Source: Pseudomonas sp. IB20 (GTDB lineage: Bacteria > Pseudomonadota > Gammaproteobacteria > Pseudomonadales > Pseudomonadaceae). Taken from it: 64,000 bases of DNA. The DNA lies in assembly GCF_009707325.1 (NCBI RefSeq), contig NZ_CP046103.1:3517284-3581283 (forward strand). The letters run 5' to 3'. Shown piece after piece: positions 36,969-46,979 of the stretch. The notes beneath the pieces were generated by a model. The model did not search any database. It was not told where the DNA came from and was given only the letters and a program-made list of their open reading frames with translations. Numbering within the stretch: position 1 is the stretch's first letter; every line of letters starts with the position of its first letter. Made by a program: the position numbers and the translations under genes.

Positions 36969-38080
36969 CAGAGGCAGGCCTCCACCAGATGCTTGCCGAT
37001 GTCGTCCAGGCTGTAGACGGCGTCGGCCAGGTCAGCCTTGACGATGGCCATGGGCATGCCATAGATCACGCAGCTGGCTTCGTCCTGGGCCCAAATCGCG
37101 CTGCCGCCCTGCTTGAGCAGACGTGCGCCTTCACGGCCGTCGGCGCCCATGCCGGTGAGCACCACCGCCAGAACTTTGTCGCCGTAGGACTTGGCTGCCG
37201 AACCGAAGGTGATGTCCACGCACGGTTTGTAGTTCAAACGCTCGTCGCCCGGCAGGATTTTAATCGCACCACGGCCATCCACCATCATCTGCTTGCCGCC
37301 CGGGGCCAGCAGCGCCAGGCCAGGACGCAGGATGTCGCCATCCTCGGCTTCCTTGACGCTGATGCGGCACAGTTTGTCCAAACGCTCGGCAAATGCCTTG
37401 GTGAACGCAGCCGGCATGTGTTGGATCAACACGATCGGCGCCGGGAAGTTGGCTGGCAGCTGGGTCAACACCCGCTGCAAGGCAACCGGGCCGCCCGTGG
37501 ACGTACCGATGGCCACCAGCTTGTAGGCTTTGCGCTTGGGTGCAGGCGAATGCGCAGCTGCACGCGCAGGAGCGGCGGCCGGACGCGCAACCGGCGCAGG
37601 TGCCGGGCGACCAAAGGTGCTCGGGGCTGCGGGCGGCGGCGTAACCGGTGCAGGCGCCGGCGCACTGAACAGGCTGCGACGGTTACTGCGCGAAATGCTG
37701 TGCACCTTCTCGCACAGCATCTGCTTGACCTTCTCGGGGTTGCGCGAGATATCTTCGAAATTCTTCGGCAGGAAGTCCACCGCACCCGCATCCAACGCAT
37801 CCAGGGTGACCCGGGCGCCTTCATGAGTGAGCGAGGAGAACATCAACACCGGCGTAGGGCAGCGCTGCATGATGTGTCGAACTGCCGTGATGCCATCCAT
37901 CATCGGCATCTCGTAGTCCATGGTGATCACGTCCGGCTTCAGCGCAATGGCTTGATCAATCGCCTCTTTGCCGTTAGTGGCCGTGCCGACCACCTGGATC
38001 GTTGGATCGGCGGAAAGAATTTCCGAGACGCGGCGGCGGAAGAAACCCGAATCGTCCACCACCAGGACCTTGACTGCCAT
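36968..38080 (-). CDS. cheB: Chemoreceptor glutamate methylesterase/deamidase CheB
   Basis: A 370-residue protein. The receiver domain (1-120) has [14 protein letters not shown] and the phospho-acceptor Asp55 in [12 protein letters not shown] proline/alanine-rich linker (about 140-180) leads to the CheB catalytic domain (about 180-365) with Ser in [10 protein letters not shown], His in [12 protein letters not shown] and Asp in GMGADGREG. It removes methyl groups from receptors for adaptation. No cheR is in the window. ATG 38080 follows GGAGTG. An upstream in-frame extension is not conserved. Confidence 0.95.
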   Translation of the reverse strand: MAVKVLVVDDSGFFRRRVSEILSADPTIQVVGTATNGKEAIDQAIALKPDVITMDYEMPMMDGITAVRHIMQRCPTPVLMFSSLTHEGARVTLDALDAGAVDFLPKNFEDISRNPEKVKQMLCEKVHSISRSNRRSLFSAPAPAPVTPPPAAPSTFGRPAPAPVARPAAAPARAAAHSPAPKRKAYKLVAIGTSTGGPVALQRVLTQLPANFPAPIVLIQHMPAAFTKAFAERLDKLCRISVKEAEDGDILRPGLALLAPGGKQMMVDGRGAIKILPGDERLNYKPCVDITFGSAAKSYGDKVLAVVLTGMGADGREGARLLKQGGSAIWAQDEASCVIYGMPMAIVKADLADAVYSLDDIGKHLVEACL

Positions 38081-38128
38081 AAACACTCCGTTAGGCGGGG
38101 CGGGCAATACCGCCCTGCCCCACCAGAA

Positions 38129-40357
38129 TCAAATACGCCGTGCGGCGTAACGCTTTAGCATGCTCGGAACATCAAGAATCAGCGCGATCCGACCGTCACC
38201 GGTAATGGTCGCACCCGACATGCCCGGGGTTCCCTGCAGCATTTTGCCCAAAGGCTTGATGACCACTTCTTCCTGGCCCACCAACTGATCGACGACAAAG
38301 CCGATGCGCTGGGTGCCCACGGACAAGATCACCACATGGCCTTCGTGCTGCTCTTCATGTTTGGCCGATGCCACCAGCCAGCGCTTGAGGTAGAACAGTG
38401 GCAACGCCTTGTCGCGCACAATCACCACTTCCTGGCCGTCCACCACGTTGGTGCGTGACAGGTCGAGGTGGAAGATCTCGTTGACGTTGACCAGCGGGAA
38501 GGCGAACGCCTGGTTGCCCAGCATCACCATCAGGGTCGGCATGATCGCCAAGGTCAACGGCACCTTGATGACGATTTTCGAGCCCTGGCCCTTGGTCGAG
38601 TAAATATTGATCGAGCCGTTGAGCTGGCTGATCTTGGTCTTCACCACGTCCATGCCCACACCACGGCCGGACACGTCGGAAATCTCGGTCTTGGTCGAGA
38701 AGCCCGGGGCGAAGATCAGGTTGTAGCACTCGGTGTCGGTCAGGCGGTCGGCGGCGTCTTTGTCCATCACGCCACGCTTGACCGCGATATTGCGCAGAAT
38801 CGCCGGGTCCATGCCTTTGCCGTCATCGGTGATCGACAGCAGGATATGGTCGCCTTCTTGCTCGGCCGCCAGAATCACCTTGCCGTTGCGGGACTTGCCC
38901 GAGGCTTCGCGTTCTTCCGGGGTTTCCACGCCGTGGTCAACGGCGTTGCGAACCAAGTGGACCAGCGGGTCGGCCAGGGCCTCGACAAGGTTTTTGTCGA
39001 GGTCGGTTTCTTCACCCACCAGTTCCAGGTTGATTTCTTTCTTGAGCTGGCGTGCCAGGTCGCGAACCAGACGTGGGAAGCGGCCGAAGACTTTCTTGAT
39101 CGGCTGCATCCGCGTTTTCATCACTGCGGTCTGCAAGTCAGCGGTGACCACGTCGAGGTTCGACACAGCCTTTTGCATGGCTTCATCGCCGCTGTTCAAG
39201 CCCAAGCGCACCAGGCGGTTACGCACCAGCACCAGCTCGCCGACCATGTTCATGATGTCGTCCAGGCGCGCGGTATCAACGCGCACGGTGGTTTCGGCTT
39301 CACTGGCAGGCTTGTCGGCCACCGGCGCCGCCGCAGCTCGCGCAGGTGCCGGGGCGGCTGCAGGGGCTGGAGCGGGTTTGGCGGCAGCCGGGATGGCGGC
39401 CGGTGCGGGTTTCGCCGCTACCGGGGCGGCAGTCGCCGCAGCGGCCGGGGCCACTTCGGTGAACTTGCCTTTGCCGTGCAAATCATCCAACAGGGCTTCG
39501 AACTCGTGATCAGAGATCAGCCCGTCGCCCGCGGGTGCCGCACTGGCAGGTGCTGCACCGGCGACTGGGGATGCGGCGGTCGCGGCAACTTGCGGCAAGG
39601 CTTCAGCGACAAACGTGCCTTTGCCATGCAGTTGGTCGAGCAACGCTTCGAATTCGTCGTCGGTAATGTCGTTGCTGGCCGGGGCCGCCGGCGCTTTCGA
39701 CTCGGCGGCGGGTGCCACCACGTCAGCGGCGAACTGGCCTTTGCCATGCAACTGGTCGAGCAGGGATTCGAACTCTGCGTCGGTGATGTCTTCGCTGGTC
39801 GGCGTTGCGGGCGCAGCAGGCGCTTGCGGCGCTTGCGGCGCCTCAGCCTCGGCCTTCACCGCACTGAGGGAGTTGAGCAACTGCTCGAACTCGCTGTCGG
39901 TCACATCCGCTTCCGGCTCAGCAACCGCAGCAGGCGCTGCTTCCACCACCGGCGCAGCCGGGGTGGCGGCAGGTTCTGCCAGGCGCGCCAGGGCGGCCAG
40001 CAGTTCCGGCGTGGCCGCTGTGATCGGGGCACGTTCGCGCACTTCGCTGAACATACCGTTGACCGCATCCAATGCTTCCAGAATCACGTCCATCAGTTCC
40101 GAGTCGACGTGGCGCTCACCCTTACGCAGGATGTCGAACACGTTCTCGGCGATGTGACAGCACTCCACCAGCTCATGGAGCTGGAGGAAGCCGGCGCCCC
40201 CTTTTACAGTGTGAAAACCGCGAAAAATTGCATTGAGCAGGTTCGCATCATCCGGTCGACTTTCCAGCTCGACCAGTTGTTCGGACAGTTGCTCTAAAAT
40301 TTCGCCGGCCTCTACAAGGAAATCCTGAAGGATTTCTTCATCGGCGCCGAAGCTCAT
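38129..40357 (-). CDS. cheA: Chemotaxis histidine kinase CheA
   Basis: A 742-residue kinase. The HPt domain carries FRGFHTVKGGAGFL with phospho-acceptor His49. A long Ala/Pro-rich linker (about 120-360) contains four copies of a short acidic motif, D-x-EFE-x-LL(DQLHGKG), near residues 156, 194, 235 and 285, where a canonical P2 domain would lie. The dimerisation domain (about 365-430; VRVDTARLDDIMNMVGELVLVRNRL), HATPase (LVHLVRNAVDHGVETPEER, DDGKGMD, GRGVGMDVV) and the C-terminal CheW-like domain follow. It phosphorylates CheY and CheB. The neighbours are cheZ (upstream) and cheB (downstream). Confidence 0.97.
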   Translation of the reverse strand: MSFGADEEILQDFLVEAGEILEQLSEQLVELESRPDDANLLNAIFRGFHTVKGGAGFLQLHELVECCHIAENVFDILRKGERHVDSELMDVILEALDAVNGMFSEVRERAPITAATPELLAALARLAEPAATPAAPVVEAAPAAVAEPEADVTDSEFEQLLNSLSAVKAEAEAPQAPQAPAAPATPTSEDITDAEFESLLDQLHGKGQFAADVVAPAAESKAPAAPASNDITDDEFEALLDQLHGKGTFVAEALPQVAATAASPVAGAAPASAAPAGDGLISDHEFEALLDDLHGKGKFTEVAPAAAATAAPVAAKPAPAAIPAAAKPAPAPAAAPAPARAAAAPVADKPASEAETTVRVDTARLDDIMNMVGELVLVRNRLVRLGLNSGDEAMQKAVSNLDVVTADLQTAVMKTRMQPIKKVFGRFPRLVRDLARQLKKEINLELVGEETDLDKNLVEALADPLVHLVRNAVDHGVETPEEREASGKSRNGKVILAAEQEGDHILLSITDDGKGMDPAILRNIAVKRGVMDKDAADRLTDTECYNLIFAPGFSTKTEISDVSGRGVGMDVVKTKISQLNGSINIYSTKGQGSKIVIKVPLTLAIMPTLMVMLGNQAFAFPLVNVNEIFHLDLSRTNVVDGQEVVIVRDKALPLFYLKRWLVASAKHEEQHEGHVVILSVGTQRIGFVVDQLVGQEEVVIKPLGKMLQGTPGMSGATITGDGRIALILDVPSMLKRYAARRI

Positions 40358-40368
40358 GTGGGTGCTCC

Positions 40369-41157
40369 TTAGAAGCCTAAACTGGATAACAGGTCATCTA
40401 CGTCATCCTGACCTGACATAACGTCTTCACGTTTATCGGCATGAATCTGCGGACCTTCACCCTTGGCGAGATGTTTTTGTGGATCTTTTTCCGAGAGGAT
40501 CGCTTCGCGGTCATGTTCGATGCCGGCAAAACGATCAACTTGGCCGGCCATGAGCACCAATTTGAGCAGGTTGCTTTCCACTTCGGTGACCAGCTGGGTC
40601 ACGCGTTTGATCACCTGACCGGTGAGGTCCTGGTAATCCTGGGCCAGCAGAATGTCATTGAGGTTGCTGGCAACCGTACGGTTGTCCTGCTCGCTGCGCG
40701 ACAAAAAGCCGTCGACCCGACGCGCCAAATCACGAAACTCTTCGGCCCCCACTTCGCGACGCATGAAGCGGCCCCAGTCAACGCTCAGGGCTTGTGCTTC
40801 GGTGGTCATGCCATTGACCAAGGGCGTTGCGTTTTCCACCAGGTCCATGGTGCGGTTGGCCGCCGCCTCTGTCAGCCTGACCACATAGGACAGGCGTTCG
40901 GTGGCATCGGTAATTTGCGAAATTTCTTCGGCCTGGGGCATGTGCGGGTCAATCTGAAAATTGACGATCGCACTGTGCAGCTCGCGTGTGAGCTTGCCCA
41001 CTTCCTGGTACAGGCCGCGGTCACGGGTCTGGTTAAGCTCATGGATTAACTGCACCGCGTCGCCGAATTGGCCTTTTTCAAGGCTTTCAACCAACTGGTG
41101 AGCATGCTTTTTCAGGGTCGACTCAAAGTCTCCCTGTGACGTTTCTTTATGCTCCAT
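40369..41157 (-). CDS. cheZ: CheY-P phosphatase CheZ
   Basis: A 262-residue helical protein that dephosphorylates CheY-P. The catalytic region is LLAQDYQDLTGQVIKRVTQLV (near residue 170), supplying the aspartate and glutamine. The C-terminal peptide DDVDDLLSSLGF is the CheY-binding tail. It lies between cheY and cheA with gaps of 18 and 11 nt, so it is in the same transcript. Confidence 0.96.
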   Translation of the reverse strand: MEHKETSQGDFESTLKKHAHQLVESLEKGQFGDAVQLIHELNQTRDRGLYQEVGKLTRELHSAIVNFQIDPHMPQAEEISQITDATERLSYVVRLTEAAANRTMDLVENATPLVNGMTTEAQALSVDWGRFMRREVGAEEFRDLARRVDGFLSRSEQDNRTVASNLNDILLAQDYQDLTGQVIKRVTQLVTEVESNLLKLVLMAGQVDRFAGIEHDREAILSEKDPQKHLAKGEGPQIHADKREDVMSGQDDVDDLLSSLGF

Positions 41158-41175
41158 AGCTCCCCCGTGGCAGCA

Positions 41176-41550
41176 TCAATGACCGATGCGTTCGAAGATT
41201 TTTTCGATCTTCTCTTTCAAGGCCAGTGCAGTGAATGGCTTGACCACGTAGCCGTTTACCCCAGCTTGGGCGGCTTCGATGATCTGTTCACGCTTGGCTT
41301 CGGCGGTCACCATCAACACAGGCAGGCTGCGCAGTTTTTCATCGGCGCGCACGTGGCGCAGCAAGTCGATGCCGGTCATGCCCGGCATGTTCCAGTCGGT
41401 TACCAGAAAGTCGATGCTCCCGCTGTTGAGGATCGGAATCGCCGTAATGCCGTCATCCGCCTCGACCGTGTTAGTGAACCCAAGGTCACGCAACAGGTTT
41501 TTTATGATCCGCCGCATCGTTGAGAAGTCATCAACGATGAGGATTTTCAT
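41176..41550 (-). CDS. cheY: Chemotaxis response regulator CheY
   Basis: A 124-residue single receiver domain that binds FliM/FliN when phosphorylated and changes motor rotation. Features: [20 protein letters not shown], phospho-acceptor Asp52 in [11 protein letters not shown], and VVKPFTA with the conserved lysine. The ATG at 41550 is the family start, but the strongest ribosome site (GGAGG) fits two in-frame TTG codons upstream (41562 and 41574) better, so a short N-terminal extension is possible. It is the first gene of the cheY-Z-A-B run, 168 nt after fliA. Confidence 0.95.
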   Translation of the reverse strand: MKILIVDDFSTMRRIIKNLLRDLGFTNTVEADDGITAIPILNSGSIDFLVTDWNMPGMTGIDLLRHVRADEKLRSLPVLMVTAEAKREQIIEAAQAGVNGYVVKPFTALALKEKIEKIFERIGH

Positions 41551-41663
41551 GTTCTTGTCCAATTCGACCTCCAAGCAGTCTTAAACGCGCCCAGCACCTG
41601 GACGCGCCATTTCAATCAACAGGCGTTACACAAAAAGGACTGCCCAGGGCACCACGCAACGAA

Positions 41664-41690
41664 CCCGCGAAAGCATGCAGCCTTCGCGGT
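41664..41690 (-). terminator. Hairpin downstream of fliA (possible weak terminator)
   Basis: ACCGCGAAGG and CTTTCGCGGGT can pair with one mismatch around the loop CTGCATG. Only a weak T-rich stretch follows (TTCGTT). It lies between the fliA stop and cheY and may partly separate the flhA-fliA and cheY operons. Confidence 0.35.
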
Positions 41691-41718
41691 AGCGTCTGCA
41701 GTGTCCCCACACTGCCTG

Positions 41719-42459
41719 TCAGCGCGTGCGCCACTCTCCCAATCGCCCCCGCAAGCGGGCTGCGCACTGGCTGTGCAACTGGCTGACACGCGATTCGCTG
41801 ACCCCCAGGACCTCACCGATTTCCTTGAGGTTCAGCTCTTCGTCGTAGTACAGCGACAACACCAGTCGCTCACGCTCCGGCAAATTGGCAATCGCGTCCG
41901 CCAACGCCCCCTGGAAACGTTCGTCTTCCAGGTCGCGCGACGGCTCCAGATGTGCACTCGCGCCATCCTCGTGCAGCCCTTCGTGTTCGCCGTCCTGCAA
42001 CAGGTCGTCGAAACTGAACAGGCGGCTGCCCAAGGTATCGTTCAAAATCCCGTAGTAATCGTCGAGACTCAATTGGAGTTCGGCCGCAACTTCATGATCT
42101 TTAGCGTCACGACCGGTTTTTGCTTCAATTGAGCGAATTGCGTCACTGACCATTCGCGTGTTGCGGTGTACCGAACGCGGCGCCCAATCCCCTTTACGCA
42201 CCTCATCGAGCATCGCGCCACGTATACGAATACCCGCATACGTCTCGAAACTCGCGCCTTTGCTCGCGTCGTATTTGGTCGACACTTCGAGCAAACCAAT
42301 CATGCCGGCCTGGATGAGGTCTTCGACCTGCACGCTGGCGGGCAGGCGTGCCAGCAAGTGGTAGGCAATGCGCTTGACCAGCGGCGCATAGCGCTCGATC
42401 AACTCGCCCTGGCTGTCACGTGCCGACTTTTTGTAAAGGTTGTAGCCGCTGGCTGTCAT
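41719..42459 (-). CDS. fliA: Flagellar sigma factor sigma-28 (FliA)
   Basis: A 246-residue sigma factor for late flagellar and chemotaxis genes. Region 2 includes YAPLVKRIAYHLLARLPASVQVEDLIQAGMIGLLE, region 3 is around ETYAGIRIRGAMLDEVRKGDW, and region 4 has LPERERLVLSLYYDEELNLKEIGEVLGVSESRVSQLHSQ. Its start overlaps the fleN stop by 4 nt. A matching target promoter is seen in front of cheV. Activity is normally held by FlgM, which is outside this window. Confidence 0.97.
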   Translation of the reverse strand: MTASGYNLYKKSARDSQGELIERYAPLVKRIAYHLLARLPASVQVEDLIQAGMIGLLEVSTKYDASKGASFETYAGIRIRGAMLDEVRKGDWAPRSVHRNTRMVSDAIRSIEAKTGRDAKDHEVAAELQLSLDDYYGILNDTLGSRLFSFDDLLQDGEHEGLHEDGASAHLEPSRDLEDERFQGALADAIANLPERERLVLSLYYDEELNLKEIGEVLGVSESRVSQLHSQCAARLRGRLGEWRTR

Positions 42460-43289
42460 AGCACCGGTCCTGCGCTCGTCTGATGCACCAATCGCTCGAC
42501 GAAAAACTCCAGATGCCCCCGAGGGTTAGCGGGCAACGGCCAAGTATCGACCTTCTGAGCAATAGCCTTGAACGCCAATGCGCATTTGGAACGAGGGAAC
42601 GCTTCGTAGACTGCACGCTGCTTTTGCACAGCCTTGCGTACACACTCGTCATAGGGAACTGCGCCCACGTATTGTAGGGCGACATCGAGGAAGCGATCCG
42701 TGACCTTGGTCAACTTGGCGAACAGGTTTCGCCCTTCTTGCGGGCTTTGGGCCATGTTGGCCAACACGCGAAAGCGATTCATGCCGTAGTCACGGTTAAG
42801 CAATTTGATCAGGGCGTAGGCGTCGGTGATCGACGTAGGTTCGTCGCAGACCACCAGCAACACTTCTTGCGCGGCGCGCACAAAGCTGACCACCGACTCG
42901 CCGATCCCGGAGGCGGTGTCGATCACCAGCACGTCGAGGTTGTCGCCGATATCGCTGAACGCCTGGATCAGGCCGGCATGCTGCGCCGGGCTCAGGTGCA
43001 CCATGCTCTGGGTGCCCGAGGCGGCGGGCACGATACGAATGCCACCGGGGCCCTGCAGCAGCACATCGCGCAGCTCGCAGCGGCCTTCGATCACATCGGC
43101 AAGGGTATGTTTGGGTGTCAGCCCCAGCAGAACGTCGACGTTCGCCAGGCCCAGGTCAGCATCCAGCAGCATGACGCGACGGCCAAGCTCTGCCAGGGCC
43201 AGGGACAAATTCACTGACACGTTAGTTTTCCCGACGCCACCTTTGCCGCCGGTCACCGCGATCACCTGTACGGGATGCATGCTGCCCAT
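42456..43289 (-). CDS. fleN: Flagellar number regulator FleN (FlhG), MinD-like ATPase
   Basis: A 277-residue MinD/ParA-type ATPase with the deviant Walker A VTGGKGGVGKTNVSVNL (residues 13-29), LLDADLGLANVDVLLG, and LVIDTASGIGESVVSF. In pseudomonads FleN antagonises the master activator FleQ and limits flagella to one per pole. It is placed between flhF (105-nt gap) and fliA (4-nt overlap). The N-terminal MGSMHPVQVIAV matches the family. Confidence 0.96.
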   Translation of the reverse strand: MGSMHPVQVIAVTGGKGGVGKTNVSVNLSLALAELGRRVMLLDADLGLANVDVLLGLTPKHTLADVIEGRCELRDVLLQGPGGIRIVPAASGTQSMVHLSPAQHAGLIQAFSDIGDNLDVLVIDTASGIGESVVSFVRAAQEVLLVVCDEPTSITDAYALIKLLNRDYGMNRFRVLANMAQSPQEGRNLFAKLTKVTDRFLDVALQYVGAVPYDECVRKAVQKQRAVYEAFPRSKCALAFKAIAQKVDTWPLPANPRGHLEFFVERLVHQTSAGPVL

Positions 43290-43394
43290 TTTATTTCTTT
43301 ACCTTGTCTTGCTTAGACGCAGGCTACATGGCTTGGCCGCGTGAATCGCTTGCAGACCATCGATGTAGGTACATTTCACGGTGTTCATCCGGCC

Positions 43395-44711
43395 TCAACC
43401 GACCCGTTTTGCCGGGTGGTGGTAAAGGTCGGCGAACATATCGGCCATCGCTTCCTCGCTAGGCTCTTCTTGCATTTGCACGCTGACAGCACGGCTGACC
43501 AACTGATGACGGCGCGGCAGATGCAGATCATCCGGAATCCGCGGCCCGTCGGTCAGGTAAGCAACCGGTAATTCATGACTGATAGCCAGGCTCAGCACTT
43601 CGCCCAGGCTCGCGGTTTCGTCGAGCTTGGTGAGGATGCAACCGGCCAGGCCGCAGCGCTTGTAGCTGTGGTAGGCAGCGGTAAGAACCTGTTTCTGGCT
43701 GGTGGTTGCAAGCACCAGGTAATTCTTCGACTTGATGCCACGCCCGGCCAGGCTTTCCAGCTGCATTCGCAGCGCTGGGTCACTGGCTTGCAGGCCGGCG
43801 GTGTCGATCAGCACCACGCGCTTGCGCAGCAGCGGGTCGAGGGCGTTGGCCAGGGACTGGCCCGGGTCGACGTGGGTCACCGACACATTGAGGATGCGGC
43901 CCAGGGTCTTGAGCTGCTCCTGGGCGCCGATGCGGTAGCTGTCCATGCTCACCAGCGCGATGTTCTGCGCGCCGTACTTGAGCACATAACGCGCCGCCAG
44001 CTTGGCCAGGGTGGTGGTCTTGCCCATGCCGGCAGGGCCGACCATGGCAATCACACCGCCCTCTTCCAGGGGTTCGATTTCCGGGGTGACGATCATGCGC
44101 GCCAAGTGCGCCAGCAACATGCGCCAGGCTTGGCGAGGTTCTTCGACCTCGGCGGTGAGCGCCAGCAAGTCACGGGACAACGGGCCGGACAGGCCGATCC
44201 GTTGCAGGCGACGCCACAGGTTAGCCTGTTGCGGCTTACTGCCTTGCAACTGGTTCCACGCCAAGGAGCCCAACTGTACTTCGAGCAGCTCACGCAGGCC
44301 ATTGAGTTCAAAACGCATCGAATCAAACACGCGTTGGTCGACTGCGGCGGCCGGTGCCGGCGCTGCAGGACGTGGCGGCTCTTTGAATGTTGGTTCCACC
44401 AGCGGCTCGGAAGCAGTAAGCGGCAGGCCGGCGAACAGCTGGCGATTGGTGGTGGCGTCGCTGTCGCCACGCATGCTCAGCTCAGCCTGGGCCGAGACAA
44501 TGCGCGAGGCGGTCTTGCGCAACTCGTCTTCGAGTTCCATGTTCGGCACGCGCGGCGCCAGCGCCGAGGGCGTGTAATCCAGGGCAGCCGTCAGCTCGAC
44601 ACCGCCGGCAATACGACGGTTACCGATAATCGCGGCATCGGCGCCCAGCTCATCACGTACCAGTTTCATGGCCTGACGCATATCGGCGGCGAAAAAACGC
44701 TTAACTTGCAT
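43395..44711 (-). CDS. flhF: Polar flagellar placement GTPase FlhF
   Basis: A 438-residue SRP-type GTPase that marks the pole for flagellum assembly. The basic N-terminal B domain (MQVKRFFAADMRQAMKLVRDEL) and a variable proline-rich region precede the N domain (near 170-215) and the G domain with G1 GPAGMGKTTTLAKL (near residue 224), G3 VLIDTAGLQ and G4 LTKLDETASLGEVL. The order flhA-flhF-fleN-fliA, with 11 nt after flhA, is the standard Pseudomonas arrangement. Confidence 0.96.
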   Translation of the reverse strand: MQVKRFFAADMRQAMKLVRDELGADAAIIGNRRIAGGVELTAALDYTPSALAPRVPNMELEDELRKTASRIVSAQAELSMRGDSDATTNRQLFAGLPLTASEPLVEPTFKEPPRPAAPAPAAAVDQRVFDSMRFELNGLRELLEVQLGSLAWNQLQGSKPQQANLWRRLQRIGLSGPLSRDLLALTAEVEEPRQAWRMLLAHLARMIVTPEIEPLEEGGVIAMVGPAGMGKTTTLAKLAARYVLKYGAQNIALVSMDSYRIGAQEQLKTLGRILNVSVTHVDPGQSLANALDPLLRKRVVLIDTAGLQASDPALRMQLESLAGRGIKSKNYLVLATTSQKQVLTAAYHSYKRCGLAGCILTKLDETASLGEVLSLAISHELPVAYLTDGPRIPDDLHLPRRHQLVSRAVSVQMQEEPSEEAMADMFADLYHHPAKRVG

Positions 44712-44722
44712 ATCCCACTACC

Positions 44723-46855
44723 TCAGCCGTTGGGCCCTACTGTCGCGACGATAGTCACTTGCTTGTTGTCAGGAATTTCCTGATAAGCCAAAACGTGCAA
44801 ATTCGGCACTGCCAGGCGTCCAAACCGCGACAACATCGCGCGGACCGGGCCTGCCACCAGCAGAATCACTGGGTGGCCCTGCATTTCCTGGCGCTGAGCG
44901 GCTTCGATCAACGAACGCTGCAGCTTTTCAGCCATGCTTGGCTCCAGCAGAACGCCTTCTTCCTGGCCTTGTCCGGCCTTCTGAATACTATTGAGCAATA
45001 TCTGTTCCAACCTTGGCTCCAAGGTGATCACAGGCAGCTCAGACTCAACCCCTACAATGCTTTGCACGATTGCGCGGGACAACCCGACGCGCACCGCCGC
45101 CACCAGCGCGGCAGTATCTTGACTCTTAGCGGCATTGTTAGCGATGGCCTCGGCAATGCTGCGAATGTCGCGTACCGGCACCTGTTCGGCGAGCAACGCC
45201 TGCAACACCTTGAGCAATTGCGACAGCGACAACACACCCGGCACCAGCTCTTCGGCCAATTTTGGCGAGGCTTTGGCCAGCAAACCCATCAATTGCTGGA
45301 CTTCCTCATGGCCGATCAGCTCGTGGGAGTGCTTGTACAGAATCTGGTTAAGGTGGGTGGCGACCACCGTGCTGGCGTCGACCACGGTGTACCCCAGCGA
45401 TTGCGCCTGGCTGCGCTGGCTGACTTCGATCCACACCGCTTCCAGGCCAAAAGCCGGATCTTTGGCGGTGATGCCGTTGAGCGTGCCGAAGACTTGACCG
45501 GGGTTGATCGCCAGTTCGCGGTCGGGGTAAATCTCGGCTTCGGCGAGGATCACGCCCATCAGGGTCAGGCGGTAGGCGCTGGGTGCCAGGTCGAGGTTGT
45601 CGCGGATATGCACGGTGGGCATCAAGAAGCCCAGGTCTTGGGACAGCTTCTTACGCACGCCCTTGATCCGCGCGAGCAATTGCCCACCTTGGTTGCGGTC
45701 CACCAGCGGAATCAGGCGGTAGCCGACTTCCAGGCCGATCATGTCGATCGGGGTTACGTCGTCCCAGCCCAGCTCCTTGGTTTCCTGGGTGCGGGCCGGG
45801 GATGGCAGCAACTCCTGCTGACGCGCGACCTCCTGCAACGCTTGAACCTTGACGGCGTTTTGCTTTTTCCAGAACAGGTAGGCGCCGCCACCGGCCAGGG
45901 CCGCCATGGTCAGGAATGATACGTGGGGCATGCCCGGCACGATGCCCATGATCGCCATGATGCCGGCCGCCACGGCCAGGGCCTTGGGCGATGCGAACAT
46001 CTGCCGGCTGATCTGCTTGCCCATGTCTTCGGAGCCCGAAGCACGGGTGACCATGATGGCCGCCGCTGTGGATAACAACAGTGATGGCAATTGCGCCACT
46101 AAACCGTCACCGATGGTCAGCAAGGCGTACACCCTGCCCGCATCGCCGAAGGTCATGCCGTGTTGGAAGATGCCGACGGCTATCCCGCCGATCAAGTTGA
46201 TGAACAGAATCAACAGGCCGGCGATGGCATCACCGCGTACGAATTTGCTGGCACCGTCCATGGAGCCGTAGAACTCGGCTTCCTGGGCGACTTCCAGGCG
46301 ACGGGATTTGGCTTGGTTCTGGTCGATCAGGCCGGCATTGAGGTCGGCGTCGATCGCCATTTGCTTGCCGGGCATGGCGTCGAGGGTAAACCGCGCGCTC
46401 ACCTCAGAAATCCGCCCGGCGCCCTTGGTCACCACCACGAAGTTGATGATCATCAGGATCGCAAACACCACGATACCGACCACGTAGTTACCGCCGATCA
46501 CCACCTCACCGAAGGCCTGGATCACCTTACCGGCGGCGGCGTGGCCGTCCTGGCCGTGGAGCATGACCACCCGCGTGGACGCCACGTTCAGCGCCAGGCG
46601 CAGCAGGGTTGCGATCAACAGAATGGTGGGGAACACCGCGAAATCCAACGGCCGCAGGGCGTAGACGCAGACCAGCAGCACGACGACAGACAGGGCGATG
46701 TTGAAGGTGAAAAACACGTCGAGCAGGAACGGCGGCATCGGCAACATCATCATTGCCAGCATCACCAGCAGCAACAACGGCACACCCAGGTTGCCCCGCG
46801 ACAAGTCAGTCAGGGTGCCACGGGCCGTGTTGAGCATTTGAGAGCGATCTACCAC
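44723..46855 (-). CDS. flhA: Flagellar type III export gate protein FlhA
   Basis: A 710-residue export-gate protein. About eight membrane helices occupy roughly residues 25-310, starting NLGVPLLLLVMLAMMMLPMPPFLLDVFF, with the family signature RISEVSARFTLDAMPGKQMAIDADLNAG in the cytoplasmic FHIPEP loop. The C-terminal cytosolic part (about 360-700) forms the substrate-docking ring. The start is taken as GTG at 46855 (VVDRSQ), six bases after GAGGA, instead of the longer open frame. A sigma-54 promoter lies 63 bp upstream, so flhA-flhF-fleN-fliA is likely one FleQ/RpoN-driven operon. Confidence 0.95.
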   Translation of the reverse strand: MVDRSQMLNTARGTLTDLSRGNLGVPLLLLVMLAMMMLPMPPFLLDVFFTFNIALSVVVLLVCVYALRPLDFAVFPTILLIATLLRLALNVASTRVVMLHGQDGHAAAGKVIQAFGEVVIGGNYVVGIVVFAILMIINFVVVTKGAGRISEVSARFTLDAMPGKQMAIDADLNAGLIDQNQAKSRRLEVAQEAEFYGSMDGASKFVRGDAIAGLLILFINLIGGIAVGIFQHGMTFGDAGRVYALLTIGDGLVAQLPSLLLSTAAAIMVTRASGSEDMGKQISRQMFASPKALAVAAGIMAIMGIVPGMPHVSFLTMAALAGGGAYLFWKKQNAVKVQALQEVARQQELLPSPARTQETKELGWDDVTPIDMIGLEVGYRLIPLVDRNQGGQLLARIKGVRKKLSQDLGFLMPTVHIRDNLDLAPSAYRLTLMGVILAEAEIYPDRELAINPGQVFGTLNGITAKDPAFGLEAVWIEVSQRSQAQSLGYTVVDASTVVATHLNQILYKHSHELIGHEEVQQLMGLLAKASPKLAEELVPGVLSLSQLLKVLQALLAEQVPVRDIRSIAEAIANNAAKSQDTAALVAAVRVGLSRAIVQSIVGVESELPVITLEPRLEQILLNSIQKAGQGQEEGVLLEPSMAEKLQRSLIEAAQRQEMQGHPVILLVAGPVRAMLSRFGRLAVPNLHVLAYQEIPDNKQVTIVATVGPNG

Positions 46856-46917
46856 CGGTATTCCTCGTGTTCCTTGAAGCAAAGTTTTGACGCTGTGAGG
46901 CGTCCTGGAAGCGGTAT

Positions 46918-46933
46918 TGCAAGAAGCCTTCCA
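46918..46933 (-). promoter_or_regulatory. Sigma-54 promoter of flhA
   Basis: Minus strand TGGAAGGCTTCTTGCA against the consensus TGGCAYR-N4-TTGCW: the -24 GG and -12 GC and their spacing are exact, with one mismatch (A for C) in the -24 box. Its place 63 bp before the flhA GTG fits RpoN/FleQ class II control. Confidence 0.78.
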
Positions 46934-46979
46934 ACTTTGGATTCAGGCCGACGATCGTCGCGTGGGAACCGATTCAAGG

